This document shows positions 17,666 to 26,543 of a stretch of DNA of 64,000 nt, in pieces. The notes under the pieces were generated by a model. It had not been told where the DNA came from. It was given only the letters and a program-made list of their open reading frames with translations, and ran no database searches. The position numbers were made by a program, and so were the translations under genes. Each line of letters opens with the position of its first letter. Positions within the stretch are counted from its first letter, which is position 1. The stretch lies in NCBI RefSeq assembly GCF_900090305.1, contig NZ_LT607751.1, positions 4,278,001 to 4,342,000 on the forward strand. The letters are read 5' to 3'. The stretch comes from Micromonospora siamensis. Its GTDB lineage: Bacteria > Actinomycetota > Actinomycetes > Mycobacteriales > Micromonosporaceae.

Positions 17666-19071
17666 CGGCGCAGCAGCCTTCCCGCGCGTTCGCGCAGCAC
17701 CTCGACGGCGTCACCGGCCTTCGCCTCGGCCTTGGCGACCTTCGGGTCGGTCACGCCCAACGCCCAGTCGCCGTTGTGCGCCTCGACCGGTTTGCGCTTG
17801 ACGGTGGCCTGCACGGCGAGCGGCTGCACCGACCAGCGGCCGGCGTCCCAGCGCAGCAGGCCGACACAGGCCGACGAGGCCACCACCAGCTCGGGGGTGA
17901 GCGGGCCGCACCCGGGCAGCCGGTCCACGGCGACGTCCAGCGGCTGGCCGTCGAGGGTCAGCGTCGTCCCACCGGTCGGCGTGGTGCTGACGGCGTACCC
18001 CTCCAGCAGCACCGGTTCGGCGATGGCGGCGGGGTGGCGGTCCAGCGGCGGCACGGGCGCGGCCCGGGCGCCGGCCAGCAGCACCCGGGCGGTGGCGAAC
18101 GGGTCGGCGGGCTCGTCGAGGGTGGCCCGGTCGTCGCGCCAGATCAGGTCGCCGCCTCGGGCGGGCAGGCCGGTGACCCGCAGCGCCCGGTGCTGCGCCA
18201 GCGCGGTCAGCAGCACGGGGTGGGCGTCCAGCAGCCGCCACAGCGCCGGGCCGACGATGGTGTCCGTCCGGGCGGCGCCGACGGTGGCCCGGACCAGCCG
18301 GGTCGGGCCGCCGCCGTCCGGTTCGAGCACGGCGTGCACCTGGACCTGCACGGCGGTGCCGTGCTCGTGCACGTCGACGCCGAGCGGCAGCAGCCGGCCG
18401 TCGACCGCGTCGACCGGCGGCGGCGTGGCCGGTGCCGCCTCCTGGGCGAGCAGCAGCGCCCGGCTCCACAGGTCGGCCCAGCGGCGGGCGGGCAGCCGGG
18501 ACGTCACGGCCACCGGGCAGGACGCGCGCAGTTCGGCGGCCAGCCCGTCGAGGAGCACCGCCAGCCGGCGCAGCGCGGGCACCGCGAGCGCGGCCTCGAC
18601 GGGCCGGTCGGCTGCGGCGACCAGGTCCTGGTCGACGCCCCGCCAGCCGGTGACCGCCAGCTCGTGCAGCCAGGCCCGGCAGCCGGCCCGCAGGTTCGCG
18701 GTGTCCTGGTCCGGAGCATCGGCCACCGGCCCGGTCCAGGGTGACCGGTCCCGGCCGAGCACCCCGTCCACCCGGGCGAGCAACGCGTCGTGCACCGCGC
18801 CGAACAGCGCGGTCCGGGCGCCGGCCAGGGCGGCCAGGTGCTCGTCGGCGACCGACCCGACCGAGAGTTTCTCGACCGCCTCGGTGACCCGGCCGCCGAG
18901 CGGGGTGGCGGTGAGCGCGCCGGCGAGGCCGGTCAGGGCTGCGAGCTGGGGTTCCCCCAGTCGGGCCAGGCCGTGGGCGAGCACGCCGTCGACGCCCTCG
19001 ACCGCCTCCAGCGCGTCGGTCACCCCCGGTGGTGGTTCGTCGTGCAGCCCGGCGAGGTGGATACCCCGCAT
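17662..19071 (-). CDS. Unknown protein of SWIM-VWA-MoxR operon
   Basis: 469 residues, no recognised domain. The N-terminal half is Ala/Leu-rich and helical (for example residues 60-125 and 150-190). The C-terminal half looks beta-rich, with a conserved-looking GDLIWRDDRATLDEPAD block near 315 and a VVASSACVGLLRWDAGRWSVQPL block near 405. The position corresponds to the place often taken by a DUF5691-type protein in related operons, but I cannot confirm the match. The ATG overlaps the SWIM stop by one base, and its own stop overlaps the VWA start, so it is coupled on both sides. Probably a structural partner of the complex. Confidence 0.7.
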   Translation of the reverse strand: MRGIHLAGLHDEPPPGVTDALEAVEGVDGVLAHGLARLGEPQLAALTGLAGALTATPLGGRVTEAVEKLSVGSVADEHLAALAGARTALFGAVHDALLARVDGVLGRDRSPWTGPVADAPDQDTANLRAGCRAWLHELAVTGWRGVDQDLVAAADRPVEAALAVPALRRLAVLLDGLAAELRASCPVAVTSRLPARRWADLWSRALLLAQEAAPATPPPVDAVDGRLLPLGVDVHEHGTAVQVQVHAVLEPDGGGPTRLVRATVGAARTDTIVGPALWRLLDAHPVLLTALAQHRALRVTGLPARGGDLIWRDDRATLDEPADPFATARVLLAGARAAPVPPLDRHPAAIAEPVLLEGYAVSTTPTGGTTLTLDGQPLDVAVDRLPGCGPLTPELVVASSACVGLLRWDAGRWSVQPLAVQATVKRKPVEAHNGDWALGVTDPKVAKAEAKAGDAVEVLRERAGRLLRR

Positions 19072-19574
19072 CAGTGCCCCCTTCCGGAGCTCGGGAACCA
19101 GTGCAGCTCGGGAACCGGCTCGGTGCTCGCCGGCAGTTCCAGGTAGGACAGGTGACGCAGGAAGCGGGCGAAGACCACGGCGGCGGGGCTGGGCTCGTGC
19201 CGGCCGTCCAGCCGGGTGAGCAGGTCGGCGCCGGTGCTCGCCCCGTCACCGGGGTCGATCCGCAGGTAGCGGGCGACCCGGTCGACGCCGTACTGGAGGA
19301 CCGCCTCGTCGAGCAGGGCGTGCAGGTGCTTGCAGGGGGTGCCGCGCAGCCCACCGCAGGGCCGGTTGTTGTTGGTGCTGCAGTGGTAGGCGTGGCTGCC
19401 GGCGGCGATCGACGAGACGTAGACCCGTTCGACGTCCGAGCCGCTGGACACCACGCCCTGGAGCCGCCCGTCGGCCAGCTCGACGAAGGGGACCTTGGCC
19501 AGTTTCCGGGCCCGCACCGGCGGCACCACGCGTACGGTGCTGCGGCGCTCCCACGCGGTGTCCTCCGCGTCCAT
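19071..19574 (-). CDS. SWIM zinc-finger protein
   Basis: 167 residues from the ATG at 19574 (a GTG lies one codon earlier). First gene of the five-gene operon. The zinc site is Cys65, Cys73, Cys81 and His83 in YHCSTNNNRPCGG and PCKHLHALL; the end matches the SWIM CxH motif, while the first two Cys are seven residues apart instead of one. SWIM domains bind DNA or protein. With three coupled downstream genes it may give the system its target recognition. The divergent amine oxidase gene begins 106 bases away. Confidence 0.85.
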   Translation of the reverse strand: MDAEDTAWERRSTVRVVPPVRARKLAKVPFVELADGRLQGVVSSGSDVERVYVSSIAAGSHAYHCSTNNNRPCGGLRGTPCKHLHALLDEAVLQYGVDRVARYLRIDPGDGASTGADLLTRLDGRHEPSPAAVVFARFLRHLSYLELPASTEPVPELHWFPSSGRGH

Positions 19575-19679
19575 CACGACCTCCCGCCCGGCGGCCGTCC
19601 GCCGCCTCGCCGAAGATCATGGACCACCGGTACGACAACCGGCGCCCATAGCGGCCCGGGAACCGGGTATGCGGCGCCG

Positions 19680-21017
19680 GTGTCCCGAGGCAACCGGGTG
19701 GTGGTGGTCGGCGCTGGGTTCTCCGGGCTCGCCGCCGCGCTGGCGCTGGCCCGGGCCGGGGCGCGGGTGCGGGTGCTGGAGGCCCGGGACCGGGTGGGCG
19801 GCCGGGTGCTGACCGGGTGGCTGGACGACGGCACCCAGCTCGATCTGGGTGCGCAGTGGATCGGCCCGACCCAGGAGCGGATGTACGCGCTGGTGTCCGC
19901 GTACGGGATCGACACCTTCCCGTCGGCCGCGCACGGCGCCGGGTACGTGCTGCGCCGGGGCGGTCGGTCGACGGAGCCACCGGCGGGCGCGGAGGAGTTG
20001 TTCGCCGCCCTGGACTCGCTGAGCGCGGCGGTGGACCCGGCCGAGCCCTGGCGGGCCGCCGAGGCACCGCGCTGGGACCGGACGTGCCTGACCGACTGGC
20101 TGGAGGGGACGGCCGCGGACCCGGAGTCGGCCCGGTACGCCGGCCGGCTGCTCGCCGGCGGCCTGCTGGCGGCGAGCCCGGACGAGATCTCGGTGCTCCA
20201 GATGGTGTTCTACCTGCGCGGCGGGGGTGGCTCGCGGCTGCTGCTGGGGATGGCCGGCGGTGCGCAGCAGGACCGGCTGGTGGGCGGCCCGGCGGCGCTG
20301 GCGCAGCGGATGGCGGCGGCGCTGCCCGAGGGGTCGGTGACCTGCGGGGCGCCGGTGCACGCGATCGAGCAGGACCGGGCCGGCGTGCTGGTGCACACCG
20401 AACGGGAACGCGTCGCCGCCGACGCGGTCGTGGTGGCGCTGCCCCCGGCACTGGCCGGTCGGATCCGGTACGCCCCGGCGCTGCCGGCGCTGCGCGACGG
20501 GCTGACCCAGCGGGTCCCGATGGGTTCGGCGTTCAAGGTGCACGCGGTCTATCCGGAGCCGTTCTGGCGCGCGGACGGGCTCTCCGGGGTGGGCACCGCC
20601 GTGGTCGGCCCGGTGACCGAGACGGTCGACAACGGCATGCCGGACTCGGGCCGCGGGGTGCTGACCGCGTTCTGCTACGGCGACGAGGCGCGCGAGCTGC
20701 GCGAGATGTCCGCCGGGGCGCGTCGGGACGCTCTGCTGGACGCGCTGACCGCGGCCGTCGGCCGGCGGGCCGGCCGCCCCGACGAGCTGATCGAGTACGA
20801 CTGGTCGGCCGACCCGTACACCCGGGGGTGTTTCTGCGGGGCGCTGACGCCCGGGTCGTGGACCCGGTACGGGCCGTTCCTGCGGCGGCCGGTGGGACGG
20901 ATCCACTGGGCGGGCACCGAGACGGCCACCCGGTGGGCCGGTTACCTGGAGGGCGCGGTGCGCGCCGGTGAGCGTGCCGCGGCCGAGGTGACCGGCGCGG
21001 ACCGCCCGGCCGACTGA
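19680..21017 (+). CDS. Flavin-containing amine oxidase family protein
   Basis: 445 residues. The N-terminal Rossmann site VVVVGAGFSGLAAALALARAG binds FAD, followed by VLEARDRVGGRV and LDLGAQWIGPTQ, the usual flavin monoamine oxidase pattern. The C-terminal FAD contact is GRIHWAGTETATRWAGYLEGAV. Expected reaction: oxidative deamination of an amine, or desaturation of a related substrate, releasing hydrogen peroxide. The GTG at 19680 follows TATGCG nine bases upstream, which may be a -10 of a leaderless transcript. It stands alone; the substrate is not indicated by its neighbours. Confidence 0.85.
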   Translation: MSRGNRVVVVGAGFSGLAAALALARAGARVRVLEARDRVGGRVLTGWLDDGTQLDLGAQWIGPTQERMYALVSAYGIDTFPSAAHGAGYVLRRGGRSTEPPAGAEELFAALDSLSAAVDPAEPWRAAEAPRWDRTCLTDWLEGTAADPESARYAGRLLAGGLLAASPDEISVLQMVFYLRGGGGSRLLLGMAGGAQQDRLVGGPAALAQRMAAALPEGSVTCGAPVHAIEQDRAGVLVHTERERVAADAVVVALPPALAGRIRYAPALPALRDGLTQRVPMGSAFKVHAVYPEPFWRADGLSGVGTAVVGPVTETVDNGMPDSGRGVLTAFCYGDEARELREMSAGARRDALLDALTAAVGRRAGRPDELIEYDWSADPYTRGCFCGALTPGSWTRYGPFLRRPVGRIHWAGTETATRWAGYLEGAVRAGERAAAEVTGADRPAD

Positions 21018-21045
21018 CCTTTCAAAGATATTCTTCTATGTAATC

Positions 21046-21077
21046 TTGTAGACGATCTTCGATCTGTGTCGTAATAC
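21046..21077 (+). promoter_or_regulatory. AT-rich promoter candidate for lysozyme gene
   Basis: The 21018-21100 stretch is markedly AT-rich against its surroundings. TAATAC at 21072-21077 is a good -10; TAGACG at 21049-21054 lies 17 bases before it, and the better -35 match TTGTAG at 21046-21051 is 20 bases away. CGATCT is repeated at 21053 and about 21060, giving a GATC-TTC-GATC dyad that may be an operator. Confidence 0.4.
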
Positions 21078-21130
21078 TGGCAGTTCTTTTCACCTCCGCC
21101 GTTCCCCCGCGGCACCCCCTGGGAGGAAAG

Positions 21131-21877
21131 ATGAAACACCCCCTGCGTACGGCCGTCCGGGCCGCCGCCGCCACCCTGCTCACCCTGGTCACGGCGGTCG
21201 CCTCGACCACCCTGGCCGCCACCCCCGCGAGCGCCGCCCCGGCCGGGCTGCCCGGCATGGACGTCTCCAGCTACCAGGGCAACGTGAACTGGTCGGCGGC
21301 GTACAGCAACGGCGCCCGGTTCGCCTACGTCAAGGCCACCGAGGGCACCTACTACACCAACGCCTACTTCGCCCAGCAGTACAACGGCTCCTACAACGTC
21401 GGGATGATCCGGGGCGCGTACCACTTCGCCCGGCCGGACACCACCAGCGGCGCCACCCAGGCGAACTACTTCGTCGACCACGGCGGCGGCTGGTCCCGCG
21501 ACGGCAGGACCCTGCCCGGCGCGCTGGACATCGAGTACAACCCGTACGGCTCGACCTGCTACGGGCTGAGCCAGAGCGCGATGCGCAGCTGGATCGCCTC
21601 CTTCGTCAACCAGTACTACGCCCGCACCGGGCGCTGGGCGACGATCTACACCACCACCGACTGGTGGAGCACCTGCACCGGCAACACCTCGCAGTTCGCC
21701 GCCAACAACCCGCTCTGGATCGCCCGGTACGCCAGCACCGTGGGCACCCTGCCGGCGGGCTGGTCGACGTACTCCTTCTGGCAGTGGTCGTCCTCGGGCG
21801 TCTTCCCCGGCGACCAGAACGTCTGGAACGGAACCCTGGACCGGCTCCGGGTGCTGGCCTGCAACGGCACCTGCTGA
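21131..21877 (+). CDS. Secreted GH25 lysozyme (N-acetylmuramidase)
   Basis: 248 residues. A Sec signal peptide (MKHPLRT, hydrophobic core, ATPASA cleavage near residue 36) is followed by a GH25 barrel. Hallmarks are GMDVSSYQGNVNW (catalytic Asp), FAYVKATEGTYY, GAYHFARPD, the ALDIEYNP strand with the catalytic Asp/Glu pair, and the final WQWSS strand. The enzyme cuts the beta-1,4 bond after N-acetylmuramic acid in peptidoglycan. GGGAGGAAAG directly precedes the ATG. It is followed by a Tat-exported amidase, so the two wall hydrolases probably act together in cell-wall turnover or predation. Confidence 0.93.
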   Translation: MKHPLRTAVRAAAATLLTLVTAVASTTLAATPASAAPAGLPGMDVSSYQGNVNWSAAYSNGARFAYVKATEGTYYTNAYFAQQYNGSYNVGMIRGAYHFARPDTTSGATQANYFVDHGGGWSRDGRTLPGALDIEYNPYGSTCYGLSQSAMRSWIASFVNQYYARTGRWATIYTTTDWWSTCTGNTSQFAANNPLWIARYASTVGTLPAGWSTYSFWQWSSSGVFPGDQNVWNGTLDRLRVLACNGTC

Positions 21878-21884
21878 CCCGCGG

Positions 21885-21913
21885 CGGCGGCGGGCCCGCG
21901 CGGCCCGCCGCCG
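21885..21913 (+). terminator. GC-rich hairpin after lysozyme gene
   Basis: A 12-base perfect stem (21885-21896 with 21902-21913) around a CGCGC loop starts eight bases after the stop codon. It may terminate or attenuate before the amidase gene, whose ribosome site follows at about 21933. Confidence 0.6.
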
Positions 21914-21945
21914 TCCCTTCGGCCGTATCCCCTTGAGGAGATCCC

Positions 21946-22617
21946 GTGTCCGTTCCCCTGTCCCGGCGGTCCGTGCTGCGCGGCGCGGTCCTGCTGGGTG
22001 CCGCCGCCGGCGGCACCGCCCTGACCCAGCTCGGCGACGACCGCGGCGCCCGGGCCGTCACCACCCCGGTCGACCAGCCGGTCATCGCCAACTGCGCGAC
22101 CTGGAGCGCCCGGCCGCCGTCGTCGGCGGTGACCGTGGTGCAGAACCGGCCCAACAAGATCATCGTGCATCACACGGCGTTCCCGAACTCCACCGACTAC
22201 AGCCTGGCCCACGCCTACCAGAACTCCCGCGACATCCAGAACCTGCACATGGACACCAACGGCTGGCTGGACTCCGGGCAGCACTTCACCAACAGCCGGG
22301 CCGGCTACCTGACCGAGGGCCGGCACGGCAGCCTGTACGCGCTGCTGCACGGGCAGACCATGGTGCAGGGCGCGCACTGCGTCGGCCAGAACAGCCAGGC
22401 CATCGGCATCGAGAACGAGGGCATCTACCTCGACGTGCAGCCGCCGCAGGCGCTCTGGGACAGCCTGGTGCTCTTCTGCGCCTTCACCTGCCAGCAGTAC
22501 GCCATCGCGCCCACCGAGATCTACGGCCACAAGGACTTCAACTCGACCCAGTGCCCGGGCCTGCTGCACGGCCGGCTGCCCGAGCTGCGCAGCGCGGTCG
22601 CCGCCCGCCTCGGCTGA
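21946..22617 (+). CDS. Tat-exported N-acetylmuramoyl-L-alanine amidase (PGRP type)
   Basis: 223 residues. The N-terminus SRRSVLRGAVLLGAAAGGTA is a clear Tat signal. The amidase_2/PGRP domain follows, with zinc ligand His in KIIVHHTAF, the QNLHMDTNGWLDSGQHF block, a second ligand in GHKDF, and TQCPG at the C-terminal end. It should cleave the amide bond between muramic acid and the stem peptide. GAGGAGATCCC precedes the GTG start. Tandem with the GH25 gene. Confidence 0.9.
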   Translation: MSVPLSRRSVLRGAVLLGAAAGGTALTQLGDDRGARAVTTPVDQPVIANCATWSARPPSSAVTVVQNRPNKIIVHHTAFPNSTDYSLAHAYQNSRDIQNLHMDTNGWLDSGQHFTNSRAGYLTEGRHGSLYALLHGQTMVQGAHCVGQNSQAIGIENEGIYLDVQPPQALWDSLVLFCAFTCQQYAIAPTEIYGHKDFNSTQCPGLLHGRLPELRSAVAARLG

Positions 22618-22640
22618 CGGTGCGGCCCGGCGCTCCCCAA

Positions 22641-22713
22641 GATCGCGCTGCAACCTGGATGTAGTGGCCTCGACGCGACCGGGAGGCCACTACATCCAGG
22701 ATCGAGCGCGATC
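22641..22713. repeat. Long two-part hairpin in intergenic spacer
   Basis: An inner perfect 18-base stem pairs 22654-22671 with 22683-22700 around an 11-base loop; an outer 9-base stem (GATCGCGCT with AGCGCGATC) pairs 22641-22649 with 22705-22713. It starts 24 bases after the amidase stop. It could terminate transcription, but its length and two-part symmetry look more like a dispersed REP-like element. Confidence 0.75.
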
Positions 22714-22764
22714 ATCGCGGGCAGCGGGTGACGGGTGACGTAAAACCGCCCGTCGGCGTCGCCG

Positions 22765-25461
22765 GTGGGCGAGCCTGGGACGGTGGCGCAGCAGCGGGAG
22801 CCGGGCGGCGGGGTGGACCCGCGCGTGCCGCTGGACCGTCTCTTCCAGGACCTGCGCACCGGGCCGGACGGGCTGAGCACCGCCGAGGCCCGCCGACGGC
22901 TGGCCGAACACGGCCCCAACGAGCTGCGCCGGCAACGCCGCCGCGGCTGGTGGCGGGAGGTGGGCCGGCAGGTGGTCCACCCGCTGGCGCTGCTGCTGTG
23001 GATCGCCGCCGCGCTGGCCTGGATCTCCGGCACCACCGTGCTGGCGGTGGCGATCCTGGTGGTCATCGCGCTCAACGCGCTCTTCGCCTCGGTGCAGGAA
23101 CGCCAGGCCGAGCGGGCGGTGGAGGCGCTCACCCGTTACCTGCCGCGGCACGCCCGGGTACGCCGGGACGGCCGGTGGGCCGAGGTTCCGGCGGCGGAGC
23201 TGGTCCCCGGGGACCTGCTCGCCGTCGGCGAGGGCGACCGGATCTCCGCCGACGCGCGGCTGGTCGACGGCGACGTCGAGGTGGACCTCTCGGCGCTGAC
23301 CGGGGAGTCCCAGCCGGTGCACCGGGCCGCCGACGCGCCGGCCGGCGGCCACGGCCCGACCGAGGCGGGCAACCTGCTCTTCAGCGGCACCAACTGCCTG
23401 AGCGGGCAGGGCAGGGCGACCGTGCTGACCACCGGGATGCGTACGGAGCTGGGCCGGATCGCCGCCCTCACCCAGCGGGTCGGCCGCGACGAGAGCCCGC
23501 TGGAGAAGCAGGTACGCCGGATCGCCTGGCTGATCGCCGCGGTGGCCGTCGGCGCCGGGCTGGTGTTCTTCCCGATCGGGGTGCTCGTCGCCGGCATGCC
23601 GACCTCCGACGCGTTCGCCTTCGCCATCGGCCTGCTCGTCGCCAACGTGCCCGAAGGGCTGCTGCCCACCATCACCCTCGCCCTGGCCGTCGGCGTACGC
23701 CAGCTGGCCCGGGCCGGCGCGGTGGTGAAACGGCTCAGCGCGGTGGAGACGCTCGGCTCGACCGACGTGATCTGCACCGACAAGACCGGCACCCTGACCG
23801 AGAACCGGATGCGGGTGGTGGCGGTACGGGCGGCGGACACCCTGCTCGACCCGGCGCCCGGGGCGGGCACCCGGCCGGACGCCGCGCTGCGCGCCCTCGC
23901 GGTGGCGCTCGCGGCGTGCAACAACGCCGACCCCGAGGGCGGGGACCCGACCGAGGTGGCGCCGCTGCGGTTCGCCGCCGACCTGGGCGTCACCGACGCC
24001 GGGCACCCCGGCCGGCGTACGCAGTTCGCGTTCGACCCGAAGCTGCGGTTGATGTCCACCGTCGACCAGGTGGGCGACCAGCTCTGGCTGCACACCAAGG
24101 GCGCACCCGAGGAGGTGCTGCGCCGGTGCACGCGGGTGGTGGCGGCGGACGGGTCGGAGCGGGCGCTCGACGAGGCGTACCGGCGGGGGGTGGACGCGGC
24201 GGTGACCGCGCAGGCCGGGCAGGGCCGGCGGGTCCTCGGCGTGGCCCGGCGCCGGCTGGCGACGGTGCCGCAGCGGCGCGCGGACGCCGAGCGGGAGCTG
24301 ACCTGCCTGGGTTTCGTGGCGATGGTCGACCCGCCGCGGCCGGAGGTGCCCGAGGCGGTGGCCCGCTGCCACACCGCCGGCATCCGGATCATCATGGTCA
24401 CCGGCGATCACGGGCTCACCGCCGCGGCGATCGCCCGGCAGGTCGGCATCGTCCGGGGCGAGCCCACCGTGGTCACCGGCGAGCAGCTCGACGCGATGAC
24501 CGCCGACCAGCTGCGTCACCTGCTGGGCGAGCGGCGGGAGGTGGTCTTCGCGCGGGTCTCCCCCGAGGCGAAGCTGCACATCGCCGAGGCGCTGCGCGCC
24601 AACCACGAGGTGGTGGCGATGACCGGCGACGGGGTCAACGACGCGCCGGCGCTGCGCCGGGCGGACATCGGGGTGGCGATGGGCCGCACAGGCACCGACG
24701 TGACCCGCGAGGCGGCCACGATGGTCCTCACCGACGACAACTTCGCCACCATCGTCGCCGCGGTCGCCGCCGGGCGGCGGGTCTACGACAACGTCCGCAA
24801 GTTCATCCTCTACATCTTCGCCCACGCCACCCCGGAGGTGGTGCCCTTCCTGGTCTTCGCGCTCTCCGCGGGGGCGGTGCCGCTGCCGCTGACGGTGCTG
24901 CAGATCCTCGCCATCGACCTGGGCACCGAGACGTTACCGGCGCTGGCGCTGGGCCGGGAGCCCGCCGAGCCGGGGCTGATGGACCGGCCTCCCCGGCGGC
25001 GCAGCGACAAGGTCGTCAACGCACCCATGCTGGCCCGGGCCTGGGGTTTCCTCGGGTTGATCTCGGCGGTGCTGGTGCTGGCCGGGTTCTTCGCGGTGCT
25101 GCTGCGCGCCGGCTGGCGGCCGGGGGCCTCCACCGGGCCGGGCAGCGCTCTGCACGACGCGTACCAGGAGGCCACCACGATGACCTTCCTGGGCATCGTG
25201 GCCTGCCAGGTCGGCACCGCCTTCGCCGCCCGTACCGAGCACGCCTCGCTGTGGCGGATCGGGGTGTTCAGCAACCGACTGCTGCTCTGGGGCATCGCCT
25301 TCGAGCTGGTCTTCGCCGCGCTGGTGGTGACGGTCCCGCCGCTGCGCGAGCTCTTCGGCACCCGACCGCCGCAACCGGCGATGCTCGCGCTGCTGCTGGC
25401 CTTCCCGCCGATCGTCTGGGGCGCCGACGAGCTGCGCCGGGCGGCACGCCGCCGCCGTTGA
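22765..25461 (+). CDS. P2-type cation-translocating ATPase
   Basis: 898 residues. The N-terminal cation-ATPase domain (about 20-90) precedes M1-M2; the actuator motif TGES is at 179-182; M4 carries PEGLLPT (296-302), the form seen in Na/K- and H/K-type pumps; the phosphorylation motif DKTGT has Asp339. The hinge [21 protein letters not shown] and four C-terminal helices complete the fold. It should export or exchange a cation such as sodium or calcium; the PEGLLPT motif leans to a Na/K-like specificity. The start could also be the GTG six codons later. No ribosome site is obvious. Confidence 0.9.
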   Translation: MGEPGTVAQQREPGGGVDPRVPLDRLFQDLRTGPDGLSTAEARRRLAEHGPNELRRQRRRGWWREVGRQVVHPLALLLWIAAALAWISGTTVLAVAILVVIALNALFASVQERQAERAVEALTRYLPRHARVRRDGRWAEVPAAELVPGDLLAVGEGDRISADARLVDGDVEVDLSALTGESQPVHRAADAPAGGHGPTEAGNLLFSGTNCLSGQGRATVLTTGMRTELGRIAALTQRVGRDESPLEKQVRRIAWLIAAVAVGAGLVFFPIGVLVAGMPTSDAFAFAIGLLVANVPEGLLPTITLALAVGVRQLARAGAVVKRLSAVETLGSTDVICTDKTGTLTENRMRVVAVRAADTLLDPAPGAGTRPDAALRALAVALAACNNADPEGGDPTEVAPLRFAADLGVTDAGHPGRRTQFAFDPKLRLMSTVDQVGDQLWLHTKGAPEEVLRRCTRVVAADGSERALDEAYRRGVDAAVTAQAGQGRRVLGVARRRLATVPQRRADAERELTCLGFVAMVDPPRPEVPEAVARCHTAGIRIIMVTGDHGLTAAAIARQVGIVRGEPTVVTGEQLDAMTADQLRHLLGERREVVFARVSPEAKLHIAEALRANHEVVAMTGDGVNDAPALRRADIGVAMGRTGTDVTREAATMVLTDDNFATIVAAVAAGRRVYDNVRKFILYIFAHATPEVVPFLVFALSAGAVPLPLTVLQILAIDLGTETLPALALGREPAEPGLMDRPPRRRSDKVVNAPMLARAWGFLGLISAVLVLAGFFAVLLRAGWRPGASTGPGSALHDAYQEATTMTFLGIVACQVGTAFAARTEHASLWRIGVFSNRLLLWGIAFELVFAALVVTVPPLRELFGTRPPQPAMLALLLAFPPIVWGADELRRAARRRR

Positions 25462-25469
25462 GTTCTCGC

Positions 25470-25493
25470 TTATATAAGTCGCATCTGATATAA
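25470..25493. promoter_or_regulatory. Probable ArsR-family operator
   Basis: A 12+12 imperfect dyad, TTATATAAGTCG against CATCTGATATAA, pairs at 9 of 12 positions; CTTATATAAG at 25469-25478 is itself a perfect palindrome. It ends just before the first possible GTG of the ArsR gene. AT-rich long dyads of this kind are typical ArsR/SmtB sites, so autorepression is inferred. Confidence 0.6.
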
Positions 25494-25494
25494 A

Positions 25495-25863
25495 GTGGTG
25501 GTGCACGCCTTCGACGTCCTCGGCGATCCGGTCCGCCGTCGGATCCTGGAACTGCTCGCCCCCGGCGAGCTGACCGCCGGGGAGATCTGCGCGACCGTCG
25601 GCACCGAGTTCGGCATCAGCCAGCCCGGCGTCTCACAACACCTCAAGGTGCTGCGGGACAACGGCTTCGCCACCGTCCGCGCGCAGGGCACCCGCCGGCT
25701 CTACACGATCGACCCGACGCCACTGCGCGAGGTCGACCGGTGGCTCGACGGTTTCCGCCGCTTCTGGAGCCCCGCCCTGGACGCCCTCGGCACCGAGATC
25801 GCCCGCGGCCGGCGGGCACGGCACACCCAGACCCCGACCGACGACTCAGGAGAGAAACCATGA
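25495..25863 (+). CDS. ArsR-type winged helix regulator (SdpR-like)
   Basis: 122 residues; GTG codons at 25495, 25498 and 25501 are all possible starts. The helix-turn-helix is HAFDVLGDPVRRRILELLAPGELTAGEI, then FGISQPGVSQHLKVLRDNGFATVRAQGTRRLYTID. It lacks the Cys metal sites of arsenic sensors and fits the metal-free group often paired with a SRPBCC protein. Its stop overlaps the ATG of such a protein (ATGA). Probably represses this two-gene operon. Confidence 0.88.
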   Translation: MVVHAFDVLGDPVRRRILELLAPGELTAGEICATVGTEFGISQPGVSQHLKVLRDNGFATVRAQGTRRLYTIDPTPLREVDRWLDGFRRFWSPALDALGTEIARGRRARHTQTPTDDSGEKP

Positions 25864-26495
25864 CCGACGTGACCCACGAGATCGACGAGGTACGCCGCAC
25901 CGTCGGCAGCCGCGCCCTGGAGGCCGGCCAGGCGCGCGTGCTGACCATCGCCCGCACCTACGACACCACACCCGAGGACCTCTGGGACGCCTGCACCAAC
26001 GCCGAGCGCATCCCCCGCTGGTTCCTGCCCGTCTCCGGTGACCTGCGGCTCGGTGGCCGCTACCAGTTCGAGGGCAACGCCGGTGGCGTCGTGGAGCGCT
26101 GCGACCCGCCGAAGAGCTTCGCCGCCACCTGGGAGATGGGCGGGGACGTCAGCTGGGTCGAGGTGCGGATCGTCCCGGTCGACGCGGGGCGTACCCGGTT
26201 CGAACTGGAGCACGTCGCGCACGTCGACGACGAGCGCTGGGTGCAGTTCGGCCCCGGCGCCGTCGGCATCGGCTGGGAGATGGGCCTGTTCGGCCTCGCC
26301 AACCACCTGCGCGGCTCGGGCATCACCCCGGAGCAGGCCGCCGAGTGGATGGCGACCGAGGAGGCCCGACGGTTCATCACGCTGAGCAGCGAGCGCTGGG
26401 TGGCCGCTGACGTCGCCGACGGCACCGACGAGGAGGCGGCCCGGGCGGCGGGCGCGCGGACCACCGCGGCGTACACCGGCCAGCCGGTGGAGTGA
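25860..26495 (+). CDS. SRPBCC (AHSA1-like) protein
   Basis: 211 residues. The START-like fold shows in ARVLTIARTYDTTPEDLWDACTNAERIPRWFLPVSGDLRLGGRYQFEG and the later WEMGGDVSWVEVRIVPVD strand, followed by a WEMGLFGLANHL helix. Such proteins bind small hydrophobic ligands in a helix-grip cavity. Translation is coupled to the ArsR gene. The C-terminal 40 residues (about 170-211) form an extra Ala-rich helix. Ligand unknown. Confidence 0.88.
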   Translation: MTDVTHEIDEVRRTVGSRALEAGQARVLTIARTYDTTPEDLWDACTNAERIPRWFLPVSGDLRLGGRYQFEGNAGGVVERCDPPKSFAATWEMGGDVSWVEVRIVPVDAGRTRFELEHVAHVDDERWVQFGPGAVGIGWEMGLFGLANHLRGSGITPEQAAEWMATEEARRFITLSSERWVAADVADGTDEEAARAAGARTTAAYTGQPVE

Positions 26496-26504
26496 GGCAA
26501 GCCA

Positions 26505-26541
26505 GGGGTACGCCGGAGGTCACGGGGTTCCGGCGTACCCC
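26505..26541. terminator. Bidirectional hairpin terminator
   Basis: A 13-base perfect stem (26505-26517 with 26529-26541) around an 11-base loop fills the 48-base gap between two convergent stops. Confidence 0.75.
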
Positions 26542-26543
26542 GC

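Noticed and set aside
21018..21130. c-di-AMP (ydaO) riboswitch before the lysozyme gene
   Set aside because: This riboswitch is common before wall hydrolases, but the AT-rich leader here lacks its conserved core and is too short.
22728..25493. Long plus-strand frame of about 920 codons in another phase over the P-type ATPase
   Set aside because: The overlapping frame with DKTGT and TGES motifs is the real gene; the other is Gly/Arg-rich.
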